Assembly: GCA_025349905.2 (NCBI GenBank)
Contig: MU624542.1
Coordinates: forward strand, 47,247-111,246
DNA: 64,000 bases
Source of the DNA: Blastocladiella britannica
Taxonomy: Eukaryota > Blastocladiomycota > Blastocladiomycetes > Blastocladiales > Blastocladiaceae
Direction of reading: 5' to 3'
In this document: positions 46,600 through 57,200 of the stretch, piece by piece
How the letters are laid out: every line of letters starts with the position of its first letter
How positions within the stretch are numbered: the first letter of the stretch is position 1
Notes under the pieces: generated by a model
Databases searched by the model: none
Told to the model about the DNA's origin: nothing
What the model saw: only the letters and a program-made list of their open reading frames with translations
Translations under genes and position numbers: made by a program

Positions 46600-47155
46600 T
46601 TAGAACCGCGCCGCCAGCTTCTTGTGCAGATCCGAGATCTTGGCCATGTCCTTGGCGTCCTCCGAGACCGCCCACTTGATCCCGAGGCCGTCGGCACTCG
46701 ACCGCTTGGGAATGATATGGAAGTGCACGTGCGGGACCTCCTGGTGGGCGGCGTGGCCGTTGTTTTGCAGAATGTTGTAGTCCTCGAGCCCGGTCTCGAC
46801 CCGCAGCGCATCAACGATCTGCTTGGCGACCGGAAGCACCTCGGCCAATTGGTCAGTGGGGATGTCGTGCAGGCGCTCGCCGTGGTCTGTTTTTAAATAT
46901 GAATGAATAACTCTTTCCTTTCTTCGCACTGGGACGTGGTTGTTGTACGCTTTGGAATCACGAGCTGGTGGAGGTGGTGTGAGTTGGAGTCAAGCAGTAG
47001 ACTTGGTCGATAAAGTATAGAGATGATACCGCGTGGCCCTCGGACAGGGGACCAATGTCCAGGAACGAGTACACGTTCTCGGTCTCGATCAGCTTGAACG
47101 ACGGGATCTCCTTACGGATGATACGGCAGAAAATGCAGGTGGCGGTGGTGGTCAT
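46600..47155 (-). CDS. HNT1: HIT-family (HINT) nucleoside phosphoramidase-like hydrolase
   Basis: Three exons, 47155-47030, 46964-46949 and 46886-46600; 142 residues. The N-terminus CIFCRIIRKEIPSFKLIETE and SFLDIGPLSEGHA match HINT proteins. The middle exon is only 16 nt (LVIPK plus one base) and joins to the third exon as LVIPKHHGERLHDIP, restoring the family pattern exactly. The histidine triad is EVPHVHFHIIPK. HINT proteins hydrolyse AMP-lysine and related phosphoramidates. Introns are 65 and 62 nt. The gene shares a 64-bp promoter with the divergent WD gene. Confidence 0.92.
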
Positions 47156-47219
47156 TTTGAATGTTTTTCTTTTCTCTCCAGCTTTGCACGCACGAAAGAA
47201 AAACAAAGAAATAATCAAA
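47156..47219. promoter_or_regulatory. 64-bp shared bidirectional promoter
   Basis: Only 64 bp separate the start codons of the HIT gene and the WD gene, so both promoters and leaders must overlap or lie within coding sequence. It contains TTTTCTTTTCTCTCC followed by A-rich sequence. Confidence 0.55.
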
Positions 47220-49793
47220 ATGGAAATGGACAACCACATTGACGACGACAATAATGGCAGCCTTGACCCGCCGCCCCCACCACAGAGCTTTTCGTTTGCC
47301 GATATCGACATGGACGCCCTGGCGCTTTTCGAAGCACGCTTGACCACACCCAATCCCTCACATGCGGAATCCGGCGGCGATGGTGACTCGGATATCTTTG
47401 TCGCCGATGACGATGATGTTGACGAGGACCGAGATGACGAGGAGGATATCGACAACGCGTCTCCGTTTCCAGTATCGTCGTCACCAAGCAGCAGCGCGAA
47501 CCACCGCAGCAATCGCCGCAAACGCCGCGACCGTTGCTCCTGTCCTGAGCTTGCCGACGACGACGCCAACAGCGCGGATCTGAACGATGGCACTGGCCCT
47601 CATGCCCCGATTGCTGCTGCTGCCACATCCTCCTCGTCGTCGTCGCCATCGCCTTGGCCTACGACTCCTCATGCTACCACCACCGCCCCATTCTCGTTTG
47701 CGTCTCTGGACGTGGACCAGCTGGCCTTGCTGCAGCACATGCTTGATAGTGGTGGCGATGCTCCTCTTCACCTCGCCGACGGGTTTCTTGGCTTTCATAA
47801 CCAGAGCAGTGATGACGAAGATGCTGTGCCCGAGGACAGTAATTTCGAGGCAGCCGCCCCACCCTCGCCGCTGATGATGTTGACCCCGACAACAGTACCA
47901 CTAGTATCACCAATACCACCAGAACTGGTTGATCCAGATGCGGTGATCCCACTACCATCAGTGACAACTCTTCCTCCTCCACCGCCACCGCCACCACCGC
48001 CACTGCTTTCAGGCACGCAATCGCCATTCACCAACCCCGTGCAGCCCATGTCTTATGGCATGTACCTGCTGGGCACCTCGGCGCTCGTGGATCCGGAAGA
48101 CTTTGGCACCGCGATCGATCCGGACGAGGACGAGTTTGATCACTCGTACATGGTTGGCGATCTGGGCGAGCTGGATGATGCCGACACGGACCCTGGGATG
48201 AGCGAGTCGGACGAAATGGACAGTGACCAAGGATCGGACGAGGATGGTGGTCATAATGATCAGGAGGTATTTTTTTTCTTTTCTTTTTTTTTTTCATTTC
48301 AGGATGCTCACCTTAAATTCGATAGCCGCTAACGGAAATCACCCGGGCAGCGTACCTGCAGGGAGTCGATCCGCAAGGGATTGACTGGCCATCGGTGCCC
48401 GTGTCGCGGGCCGAGTACCGCCAAACGCGCGATGCCAGCTACCGGTCGTATCGCAATACCGAGGACGACTTGATGCACATTTCCGTCGTACGGTCTTGTT
48501 TTTACTTTGTCTTGTGTTTGTACTTTGAGGTGCTGAAGAACGTTCCTACAAAAAAATATACACAGAAAGCCAAGATCCTGCGACCATCACCAGGCTGTTA
48601 CCACTTTGAGTACACCAAGCTTTCGACCAAAGTCTCGTACTGCCACTTCCAGCTGCGCAACCTGGTCTGGGCGCCGACACTGTCGCACGTGATATACACC
48701 CACGACACGGTGGTCCGAGCGTGGGACGCCAACACGCGCACGTCGCGCACGCTCGTGGACTGTTTCTCGGACGCGCGTGCGACTCCACGTGGTCCCGTAC
48801 GGCTTTCGACGCTGTGTGCCGACGCCGAGGTGCTGGTGGCCGGCGGGTACGCGGGCGAGTACGTGATTCGGCCATTGCGCCGCGGAGCACCGCCAGTGTC
48901 GGGGGTCATGACCGACGCCGCGAACGGAATCACCAACCAGATCGAGCTCGCGTACGACCGCGCGGGAGTGCTTGGCGCCATTGTGTCGTCCAATGACGCT
49001 AAAGTGCGCCGCATGGCTGTCGAGACCAGAGTTACGGTTATGCAGCTGGATTTGGACTGGGCAGTGAATGTTCGTATATCCATTTTGTTGTCGCATTTTT
49101 TTGGTTCTCATTGAAAGGATTGGTTTTGATCGGTAGTGCGCAACCCAATCGCCCAACCAGCAAATGTTGTGCGTTGTTGGCGACTCGGCCGATACCCTCC
49201 TCTATGACGCGCGCAACGGCACCCAGATCGCCAGTTGCAACGGCCATGCCGACTTTTCGTTTGCGGCTGCATGGTGTGTAGCTTATTTTCATTTCCACTC
49301 TTGCCTTACTTAAGGAACATGGACAAACAGGTCGCCAAATGGCCAGCACTTTGCCACCGGCAACCAAGACAAGTCGTGCCGGATCTACGACATTCGCAAC
49401 CTGAGCAAGACGCTGCACGTGCTCAAATCGCGGATCGGCGCGGTGCGGTCGCTGCGGTACAGCGCATACGACGGCACGCTCGCGATCGCCGAGGACGCCG
49501 ACTACGTATCACTGGTGGATGCGCGCGTCGGCGCAGTGCAGGCGCTCGATTTCTTTGGCGAAATCAGCGGGATCGCTTTTTCACCCGACGGCGCCGCGTT
49601 GTACGTGGGCAATGCCGATGCCGCGTACGGATCGCTGGTCGAGTACCGCCGCCGTGGCGGACAGACCGATGCGTGCAAGTGGGGCGGGGTTGTGGGACTG
49701 CCCGAGGAACCGGGTGGAGTGGACGATTGCCGTCGTCGAGTTTCGTCCTCGGGATTGGCATCTCCGTCGATGAGCATTGTGCCATGGGAATGA
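47220..49793 (+). CDS. WD-repeat protein of the fungal SPBC2A9.03 type
   Basis: Five exons: 47220-48266, 48326-48487, 48566-49069, 49137-49273 and 49331-49793; 770 residues. The first ~330 residues are acidic and low complexity with a polyPro run. The conserved part opens with LTEITRAAYLQGVDPQGIDW and RAEYRQTRDASYRSYRNTED, the signature I associate with this uncharacterised fungal WD family. WD blades follow: CHFQLRNLVWAPTLSHVIYT, QQMLCVVGDSADTLLYDARN, FSPDGAALYVGNADAAYGSL, and SPNGQHFATGNQDKSCRIYD across the last junction. The function of this family is not established. The family call is from memory of the motif. Confidence 0.82.
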
Positions 49794-50214
49794 ATGATCC
49801 ATATTTTTTTTTTCAATGTAGTCTTTGGCATCCCTGTGCACGCAAAAGGTATTGGAATGACCCTCAACGCAGCTTGCGCAATCAGATTGAGATGTGTCAT
49901 GGCGGCGAAAACCCTCAGAAAAAAAACTCAACTAAAAAATCGCACACTTCTGAGCAACAGTTACCCAGAAGTGTGCGATCGCCTCCAAACTAGCACACGC
50001 TGGCACTTGTGCCAAGGGCCATCTGCCAGAACTTGCTTGCAAGGCGGCGGCGCCGCGTTTTGTGGGATTTCAAAAACTCAAAAAAAAAATCTGCAGAGTT
50101 TTGGCCCACGTTTTCCGATTTACTTTCCTTTGTTTCCCTTCCTTAATACAAAACTTCCCTCCTTCCCTCCGTTTGGTTGCCTTGATCCGTATTCGTATTA
50201 CACCGTGAAACACA
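49794..50214. other. Spacer holding a perfect hairpin
   Basis: 421 bp between the WD gene and the first small family member. It has A-rich runs, a perfect 14-bp inverted repeat (49939-49979), a short TGGCAC/GTGCCA palindrome at about 50001-50014 and a pyrimidine-rich leader before 50215. No coding region is supported. Confidence 0.5.
49939..49979. repeat. Perfect 14-bp inverted repeat with 13-nt loop
   Basis: Arms at 49939-49952 (ATCGCACACTTCTG) and 49966-49979 are exact reverse complements. It could fold as a stable hairpin in RNA or mark a small element. It lies about 150 bp after the WD gene stop, so it may sit in that gene's 3' region. Confidence 0.8.
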
Positions 50215-50751
50215 ATGGATTCTTCTCCTGCCTCCTCGTCCTCCTCGTCGTCATCGTCCTCCGCGTTTTCGTCCCCGGCATCTCCTTTATCGGTGCGTTT
50301 TAATTCGTTCTTTTGTTGCTAAATTTCCCTTTCCGTCCCTGCCCATTTGTACTTTTTGTGCTTTTTTTACCTTGATTTTTTTTTTTTTGCTCGCAAACTG
50401 GCAACTTTAGTGTCTAAAACCTCACATATACATATACGTATCGCGCATTTTCTACAGGCCCCGGGCGCTCCCGTCCTCAGTCGTCATCGCCACCACCGCC
50501 GATCGGTCATGCAAAATCCTCTTGACCAGATCCTGGACGTTGAGATCCTCAGTGACAATCCCCGTCAACCCCAGGTGAATCGGTACCGACTGGGGGCCGT
50601 GATGATCCCCGGACTGAACACATTGAGCAACGTCGGCGGCAGCAACAGGCAAGCAGAAGCAAATGGAGTCGGAAGCCATGATCAAGTGATTCTCAAGTTG
50701 CCCTTGCTACTGCCTGCACCTCTGACTGGATCACTTTTGCTGGTCAAGTAA
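50215..50751 (+). CDS. Tandem small orphan family, member A
   Basis: Two exons, 50215-50292 and 50458-50751, with a long (165-nt) phase-0 intron; 123 residues. Exon 1 is Ser-rich (MDSSPASSSSSSS..., ending PASPLS). Exon 2 carries the family core: QILDVEILS, RYRLGAVMIPGLNTL and a hydrophobic C-terminus LPLLLPAPLTGSLLLVK. Members B and C share exon structure and the core motifs, which supports all three as real genes. No family is recognised. There is no obvious signal peptide; the hydrophobic end ends in Lys at the extreme C-terminus. Confidence 0.75.
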
Positions 50752-51263
50752 AATAGAAAAACGGAAAACCTGGCAACCAAATAATCCCAACCGTTGCATT
50801 TTTCCATACCCGTACCCCCTGCAGTTTATATCAGTTCAATCTACTCTCTTCGCTATTTTTGTTCTTTTCTTCATTCTCTCGCTAATTTGCTCCCACCACT
50901 TGTCTATAACTTCACGGCTGTTCCCTTCATTTTTTATCTCATTCATTGTTTGTTCCGCTCAAAACGTCGGATCTCCATATTGAATTGAATAAATATATCT
51001 CGTAGTACCCTCTTTATGACATCGCGTTGCAACTTGACGAAAACCATCGTATTCAGAATTTGGAATGCAAGTGGAATGCGTTCTATGCAAGTATGAAAAG
51101 GTGTGTTTCATTGGTGCGAACATGTGGCTGTGCTCTGTGGCTGGATCTCTGATTTTGCTCTCCGTTTAACTTCGCAGCCCCACTACTTTTTTTTTCACTG
51201 TAAATTCTAGCCATCGCCGCTACCTTGACCTGTCTCGATCCCACCGCCTCTTTTTTAAGTTAA
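50752..51263 (+). other. Spacer between family members A and B
   Basis: 512 bp, T-rich, with a likely polyadenylation signal at 50987-50998. It appears to hold only 3' and 5' untranslated sequence. Confidence 0.45.
50987..50998 (+). terminator. Candidate polyadenylation signal of member A
   Basis: GAATAAATATAT, 236 bp after the stop. The identical 12-mer lies 185 bp after the stop of member B (51917-51928), so it is shared between the duplicates. Confidence 0.5.
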
Positions 51264-51732
51264 ATGTCCTCATCCTCCTCCTCCTCCTCTTTGTCCTGCC
51301 CCGCGTCTCCGTTGCCGGTATGTGCTCTACTTGGGTTTTATAGAATAATATAATATTTCGCTTTGCTGCCCCTCCCCTTACTCCTCTCAGTTTCCGTTTG
51401 CGGGACACTTCCCTTGACTGATTTTTTTTCTTCATAATGTACGCCCGTTACTGTAGACGCCACGGGCGCCTATTCCCAAATGCCGCCGCGTCCGCAGCCC
51501 ATCGGTGACGGTCCAAGAACCCGTCCAAATCATCCTAGACGTGGACATTGTCATTCAAGCAGATCTCTATGGACTGCAAGCCGCTCGCCACCGGCTGGCG
51601 GCGGTGATCGTTCCAGCGCTCAACGCTCTGATCCACCGCAACAACAACAACAATGTTCAAGAAGTCGTGGCCCAGACATTGCCGTTGATCTTGCCGGCGC
51701 CACTGGCCGGATCGCTCATGTCGGTCAAGTAA
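51264..51732 (+). CDS. Tandem small orphan family, member B
   Basis: Two exons, 51264-51317 and 51457-51732, with a 139-nt phase-0 intron; 109 residues. Exon 1 is MSSSSSSSSLSCPASPLP, close to member A. Exon 2 has the core: IILDVDIVIQ, RHRLAAVIVPALNAL, an Asn run, and LPLILPAPLAGSLMSVK. It is the shortest copy; its last residues are identical in member C (GSLMSVK). Confidence 0.77.
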
Positions 51733-52202
51733 AAAAAACCATTTTCCTCCATACCCATCACTCTTGTTTTGTTTTCTTTTACCTTCCGGTAGTTCACTTG
51801 CATACGATCCATCCCTATTTCGCGATGTTTTTCTTTTTTTATTGTCGTATTGTTCTCGCAGTATTGCTATTTTCTTTTGTTTTGCTGATCCGCATAATAG
51901 TCTGGCCCTCATTCCTGAATAAATATATTTTCGTCGTATTATTCTCATTGATCACATTGCTTTTGCCTTGGACGGGATTAGGTCCCATTGGCAGTCCCTG
52001 ACAAAAGGAGAAAGAGAGTTGCCATAAACCTTGTTTCCGCCGTACACCAGGTGAAATTTATTCAAGCGCTGACAACGAGGGAAAGGAGAAAGGTGAAAGG
52101 GGAAGGAGCATCCGAGCCCTTTACAGTGAGTCGGCGTCGGTGAGCGTCGGCCGTCTTCGTTGCTCCGATCTCCGCCACATCGCCCGTGCAATCAAGTAGT
52201 GC
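51733..52202 (+). other. Spacer after family member B
   Basis: 470 bp, T-rich in its first part, with the polyadenylation-like GAATAAATATAT at 51917-51928. No coding region recognised. Confidence 0.45.
51917..51928 (+). terminator. Candidate polyadenylation signal of member B
   Basis: Same 12-mer as after member A, in a T-rich 3' region. Confidence 0.5.
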
Positions 52203-52523
52203 ATGGATCCCGTCTGGGATTGGTGGTCTCGCCGGCCTGAACCCGCCAAAAAAGCCATTAAACACATTACCCAGACGATCTGCAGTTATCCTCCGGAGGC
52301 CCAACGTCTCCTGTGGACGGCGTGGCACGGGACGCTGTTCTGTGGGCAGGGTGCCCAACATGACGAGGCCGACACGGACGACGAGGATGTCGACGAGGTC
52401 CTCGCTCTACAAGCCGCTGCGGCGGGTGCCGCAGGCATCAGTGGTGTCGAGGGTGGCGATGGTGTCGGTGCAGGAGAAGGAGCGAGTGTGGATGTCGGGG
52501 CTGCGGCGGCAGCCGGCGTGTAA
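52203..52523 (+). CDS. Small hypothetical protein inside the tandem family
   Basis: Single open frame of 106 residues starting MDPVWDWWSRRPEPAKKAIK. The first half is Trp/basic and helical (YPPEAQRLLWTAWHGTLFC); the second is acidic then Gly/Ala-rich (VGAGEGASVDVGAAAAAGV). It does not share the family core. Codon use is like nearby genes, but nothing confirms expression. Confidence 0.4.
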   Translation: MDPVWDWWSRRPEPAKKAIKHITQTICSYPPEAQRLLWTAWHGTLFCGQGAQHDEADTDDEDVDEVLALQAAAAGAAGISGVEGGDGVGAGEGASVDVGAAAAAGV

Positions 52524-52974
52524 ATGTAGATTTCTTTGCGTTTCTAGCGGTTTCTGGTGCTGGGTGAGGAATCTGAGGTGACCAAAATGGTTCTGAAGAG
52601 GGTGTTCCCGCTCGGCAAGGGCCTCTGCCGAACCGAGTGGAGCTCTGCTGAACTGGAAGGGCGCTCCCAGATCGGCAAAAAAGTTGAGGAGCATCGCTCT
52701 CAGCACCTTAAACATTACGAAACTAAGCACGGAACCCAAGGGCCATCGTCGATTACCGGGAAACCTTGTAATGTTGGGAACTATCCACACAAAAAGCGGC
52801 TGAAAACTGTTGGAAAGCGCCGCGTTTTGGTGTGGGAACCAAAGCCAAAAAAGATGGCGAGGTAAAGTTTTCGCGCAATCTCTTACTCCTGTCCTCCAAA
52901 TACCCTTTCCTATAAGTTCAGCCATCGCCATCGCCGTCAGCTCGGTCTATCGGGATACAGAGCTACACTATATA
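52524..52974 (+). other. Spacer with a weak basic ORF, upstream of family member C
   Basis: 451 bp. An ATG-initiated frame at 52587-52865 (92 residues, Lys/Arg-rich, ending VWEPKPKKMAR) is open, but its codon use and lack of similarity make it doubtful. The end of the region (about 52920-52974) is the leader of member C. Confidence 0.35.
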
Positions 52975-53402
52975 ATGGACTCTCTTGCCTCTGCGTCCTC
53001 CACCTCCTCCTCTCCTTCGCTGGTACCTATACTTGTCAGCCTGGAAACAGCTTCCTGGGGCGATTACCACTGACACATTTTTCAAAAAAATTATTATAGG
53101 CTCCACCAGGAGCGCCCCTTCTCGGATGCCGCCGTCCACATTCCCGGTTGGCGACGGTACAAGAACCCATTCGTGACAAGATTCTTGACGTCGATATCAT
53201 TCAAAATGGCCAAGAGGATTCACACCGCCGGCCACAAGCGACGCGGTATCGATTGGCCGCAGTGATCGCACCGGCACTAAACACGTTGAGCAGCCACAGC
53301 AACGTGGAGCAAATTGAAGAAGCACAAGACATGGGCCGGGCACCCGTGCTATCATTGCTCCTGCCCGCACCTCTGTCTGGGTCGCTCATGTCGGTCAAGT
53401 AA
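52975..53402 (+). CDS. Tandem small orphan family, member C
   Basis: Two exons, 52975-53022 and 53100-53402, with a 77-nt phase-0 intron; 116 residues. Exon 1 is MDSLASASSTSSSPSL; exon 2 starts APPGAPLLGCRRPHSRLATV (compare APGAPVLSRHRHHRRSV in A and TPRAPIPKCRRVRSPSV in B). The core has KILDVDIIQ, RYRLAAVIAPALNTLS and LSLLLPAPLSGSLMSVK. The shared intron position right before the (A/T)P..AP motif shows the copies arose by duplication of a whole intron-containing gene. Confidence 0.78.
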
Positions 53403-53663
53403 ACCAGCACATCAATCCGTCTAAATACCTTACCCTTGCTGTCCACACTTGCATTCCTATTTTCATCATCACCGAAGTATTTTGTTGATCCGTTTATGTT
53501 ATTAATATATATTCCATGGCCGTCCTCCTCGATTGCACTGTTGGCGATCGGGTTATGCCAAGAAGGGATCGCGGGGGGAGAACGTCACCACAAGCAGTTC
53601 CCATCGTCAGAAGTGGTTTTCAACTGTTCGTTTTCGCCCAAGAAATAACGAAAATATCAAAGA

Positions 53664-54158
53664 ATGGCGCCTCCGACTTCGCGCCGCGCTGGCAGCAACA
53701 AGAGCCACAACAACAACACCAGTAACAACAACACCAGTAACAATAACGCAAGCACCAGTGACGCAACAACGCACACGACGTCGGTGTCCCGATCGACAAC
53801 GGCCACCAAGGAAACAGCACCACCAACTGCCCCGCCACGCATGACGTCCGGCGCGGCCACCCAGCACAATGCGCGAGTGCTAGACTTTGCGCGGTCGTCG
53901 TTTGCAGCGGTGGCCGGGTCCACGGCCGGGATCCTGGGGCTCACGGGCCTGCAAGGGTTCGGGTTTTACGCGGCGGCGTCGCTGCTGCTGGCGGCGGTGC
54001 TGGTGCTGGTCAAGTGCGTGCGGGTGGGCGCGCCCCCGGCCAAGTTCTTTGCCAACCCCGCCTACGAGCTGGTGGTCGAGGGCGTCTCGGCGTCCGGCCT
54101 GTTTGCCTACGTGCTGTTCTGGACCATGCTCAACGGCGTGATTCGGATTTACGGATGA
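53664..54158 (+). CDS. EMC6: ER membrane protein complex subunit 6 (EMC6)
   Basis: Single exon, 164 residues. A ~60-residue Asn/Thr/Ser-rich N-terminal extension precedes the conserved domain: NARVLDFARSSFAAVAGSTA, GILGLTGLQGFGFYAAASLL, a second helix, and FAYVLFWTMLNGVIRIYG at the C-terminus, as in EMC6/TMEM93. Three membrane helices are visible. EMC inserts and folds membrane proteins in the ER. The N-terminal extension is longer than I expect for the family. Confidence 0.92.
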   Translation: MAPPTSRRAGSNKSHNNNTSNNNTSNNNASTSDATTHTTSVSRSTTATKETAPPTAPPRMTSGAATQHNARVLDFARSSFAAVAGSTAGILGLTGLQGFGFYAAASLLLAAVLVLVKCVRVGAPPAKFFANPAYELVVEGVSASGLFAYVLFWTMLNGVIRIYG

Positions 54159-54267
54159 AATACATATTGTCGTCGTACCACCCGTGGATATTTTTACTGT
54201 TATGGTGTAGTCGTACCTCCGTTTATAAAGGATGCAAGGTCTACTCTTGTATTGCCGTCCTACTGGA

Positions 54268-57200
54268 TCAGTTGACAAACGACCCGTGGATCAGCTCCAG
54301 CTCGGCCGGAGACGTCACGTAGCAGCTGACCACCCGGCCCTTTGGCTGCTGCGACAGAGAAACAACGCTGGCCACCGCCGGAATCCGCACCGTGGCCAGG
54401 CGCACCGGCGCGCGTTCGGCCGCCGCGTGTGTGGCACTCGTCATGAACGACACCATCGACGACGTGGACCCACGGCGCCCGCCCAGCCGGCGTGCCGCCA
54501 CCGATGGCACTGGCCCGTTGTTCGACAGACGTGAAGCCGCTGCACCTCCAGATGATCCCGACGACGTAGCCGAGCGTGCCGACGTCAGGTACCGCGCCGC
54601 ATACGTCTCGAGCTGTACGGCCTTGCGTGCAACCATGCGGGCCTGGATCCGCTCGCGCTGCTGCTGCATGGCCGCGCGCTTTTCCTGCGACACCCAGCGG
54701 TGAGCGTTGGGCGCTGCAGATGTCACCACCGACACCATGCGCGGCGCCGCCGCCAAGAGTCGCGCCTGCCGCAACGCCGCCCGCGTCTCCACTGCCACCT
54801 CCCGCAGCGACGTGGGAAGCAAGGCCTCGGCGCCACGTGCCGCCGCCATTGGGCGGCCTTCTTCATCGTCGTCCACCTCGCCGGCGGGGACCGGTTGCAG
54901 CGTGTCCAGAGAGGGCAGCGCTGGGAGCGCCGGGCACTGGTCGAGCTGTGCCAGCAACTTGGCGGCCTTGAGACGCGCGTTCTCGGCCCGCACGTGCGCG
55001 AGCGCCGCCACCAGCACGGGAACCGCCGACGCGATGGTATTAGCTCCCGCCGATGAACCCGTCGCTCCTCCGCGCGGCGTATTGGCGCCCATACCCGAAC
55101 CATGGTTGATGGCCCCGCCGCCGCCCACGATCGGGCTGTTACCGCCGCCACCACTCCCGTTGGCCGACGACGTCCCACTTCCGTTACTGCTGCTGATGGC
55201 GCGCACCGTTTCCGTGTACTTGCGCTCCATTTCGCGGCGCTCGTCGTCGACCAGCTTGTTTTCCTCGCGCAAATGGTCAATGAACCGGTTGAGTTCGCCG
55301 ACCTCGGTGCGTAGGACATCGCGCTCGTGCATCACCTCGTCGAGGATCGCCGCGTTCATGTTGGCGGACTCGCGCGCGGCGGTGCGCGACTCGAGCAACT
55401 GGCACCGCACCATCAGCTCGCGCACCTCTTCGTCGCGCGCACGCAGCTCGGTGAGAGCGCGCACCAGGCGGGCCTGGGCCTGCGCCTCGGCCGCTGCCAC
55501 TGCCGCGACTCCGGACTCGGATGCAGCTGCACCACCACGTGCCGCGACTTGGTGTGGCGATGAAGACGCATGGGCCTCGGCCACTGCGCGCATGGCATCG
55601 GCGCGCGCAATCCACGGCGCACCACCACCGCCGTTTCCAACACCGGCAGCCAGCGCCACCGGATCGATTGGCTCGGCCCGCCCGGTCTTGGCCGAACAGG
55701 CCTCGTACACCACCGCCAGGTCCATGGCCGCACGCTTGAGCACGTCGAGCGCGGTGGCAAATGGCCGCGGCTCGGTGCAGTCGAAATGGCGCAGGGTTTG
55801 GGTCTGCACGATCGCCAGTGCCTCGTCATGGGTGGCCACCACGCTGCTTCCTCGGCCACCAGCGGTTTGGTTCGGGTTCTCTTGATCATCCTCATCATAC
55901 TCATTGGCCGCTGGAACAGCAGCGACGGCCATCACTCCAATGTCCTGCGCCACGTCGCGCATGTAGTCGGCGACCAGCCGCACATTGGCCAGCACCGAGT
56001 GCACAGTGGCGGCGTCAGCGACCAGCCCGGCCTTGGCGTCGGCCAAGATGCGCGCCAGCTTGCGCGCGGTGCTGCGCACGCTGCCCACCTGCAGGCTCAT
56101 GGGCTCCGAGACCCCGTCCAAGGCCCGCACCGACGCCTGGGTCATGGCCAGCAGCGCCATTGCCAGCCGCGACGCCGCGTCCTCGGCGCCCTGCACCTCC
56201 ACAAGCTGCGAGAGCCGCACCACGTGCGCGGCCGCTGTCGGTGGCAACGGTTTATCGTTGGTATTCCCGTCGGGACCAGTAGCAACAGAAGTGGAGGACT
56301 CGAGGGCCGCCGCGGCGCCGAGACCCGACAGATTGGCGAGCGTGGCGTCGAGCTGGCGGTTGATACGCGCCAGTTCGGGCGCAACAGTGCGCGCGCGCAA
56401 CGATCCGTCCGACCGCAGTGCCGCGAGCGCTGTGTCCAGACGCTTCTCGGCCGATGCCAGCTCGGCGTAGGTACGCGCGACGGGCCCACCGAACGTGTCG
56501 CCCGAGCACGCCTCCATGAACGCCGCCAGCGCCGCCGCCACTCGGTGCATCCATGCCAGCTCGTGCGCCAGCGCCATGGCCGCGGCGTCGTCGTCAATGG
56601 CAGACGCATTACTTCCTTCTTCAGCGTCCACGGCGTTCGACTCGCCTACCGCCGACGACGCGCCCGAGTGCCGGTGCAGCACATCGGCCTTGAACGCCAG
56701 GCGGCGCACCAGCAAGAGCGCGGCCATTGGCTCCTCCTCGGTGGAAAAGAACGCCTCGGGCAAGTATGCTTGCACCAGCGCCAGATTTTCGGCCGCCTGC
56801 ATCGCCTCCAGCTGCTTGAGCTCCAGGTCAATGGTCTTGGCCTGCACCTTCATGGCATGCGTCGCCAGCTTGTGGTGCAGCGCCAGCACCTCCTGGCTCG
56901 CCGAGTCCGTGGCAGCCGAGCCGTGGGTGGCGCCGAGCAGCCCAACGATTGCGCGCGATCCGGTACCACCACCAGCAGTTGCGGAGGTAGGGCCGGCAAT
57001 GGCGCGCAGCTCCTCGTTCTCGGCCGCCAACTGCTTGGTGCGGTCGCGGAACTGGCCAATGGTGTGCTCGTAGTCGGCCAGCACCTCGGTGGTGCGTCCC
57101 ATGGCGTCCTCGAGGCCGCGGATTCGCGAGTCGCGGACATCAATGTCGCGGGTGAGCTCGTTGACCATTTCAGTCAAGTTGGCCTCGGTCTCCTCGCTGA

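Noticed and set aside
52587..52865. Basic 92-residue ORF upstream of family member C
   Set aside because: No similarity, odd codon choice, and no sign of conservation; kept only as a note in the spacer.
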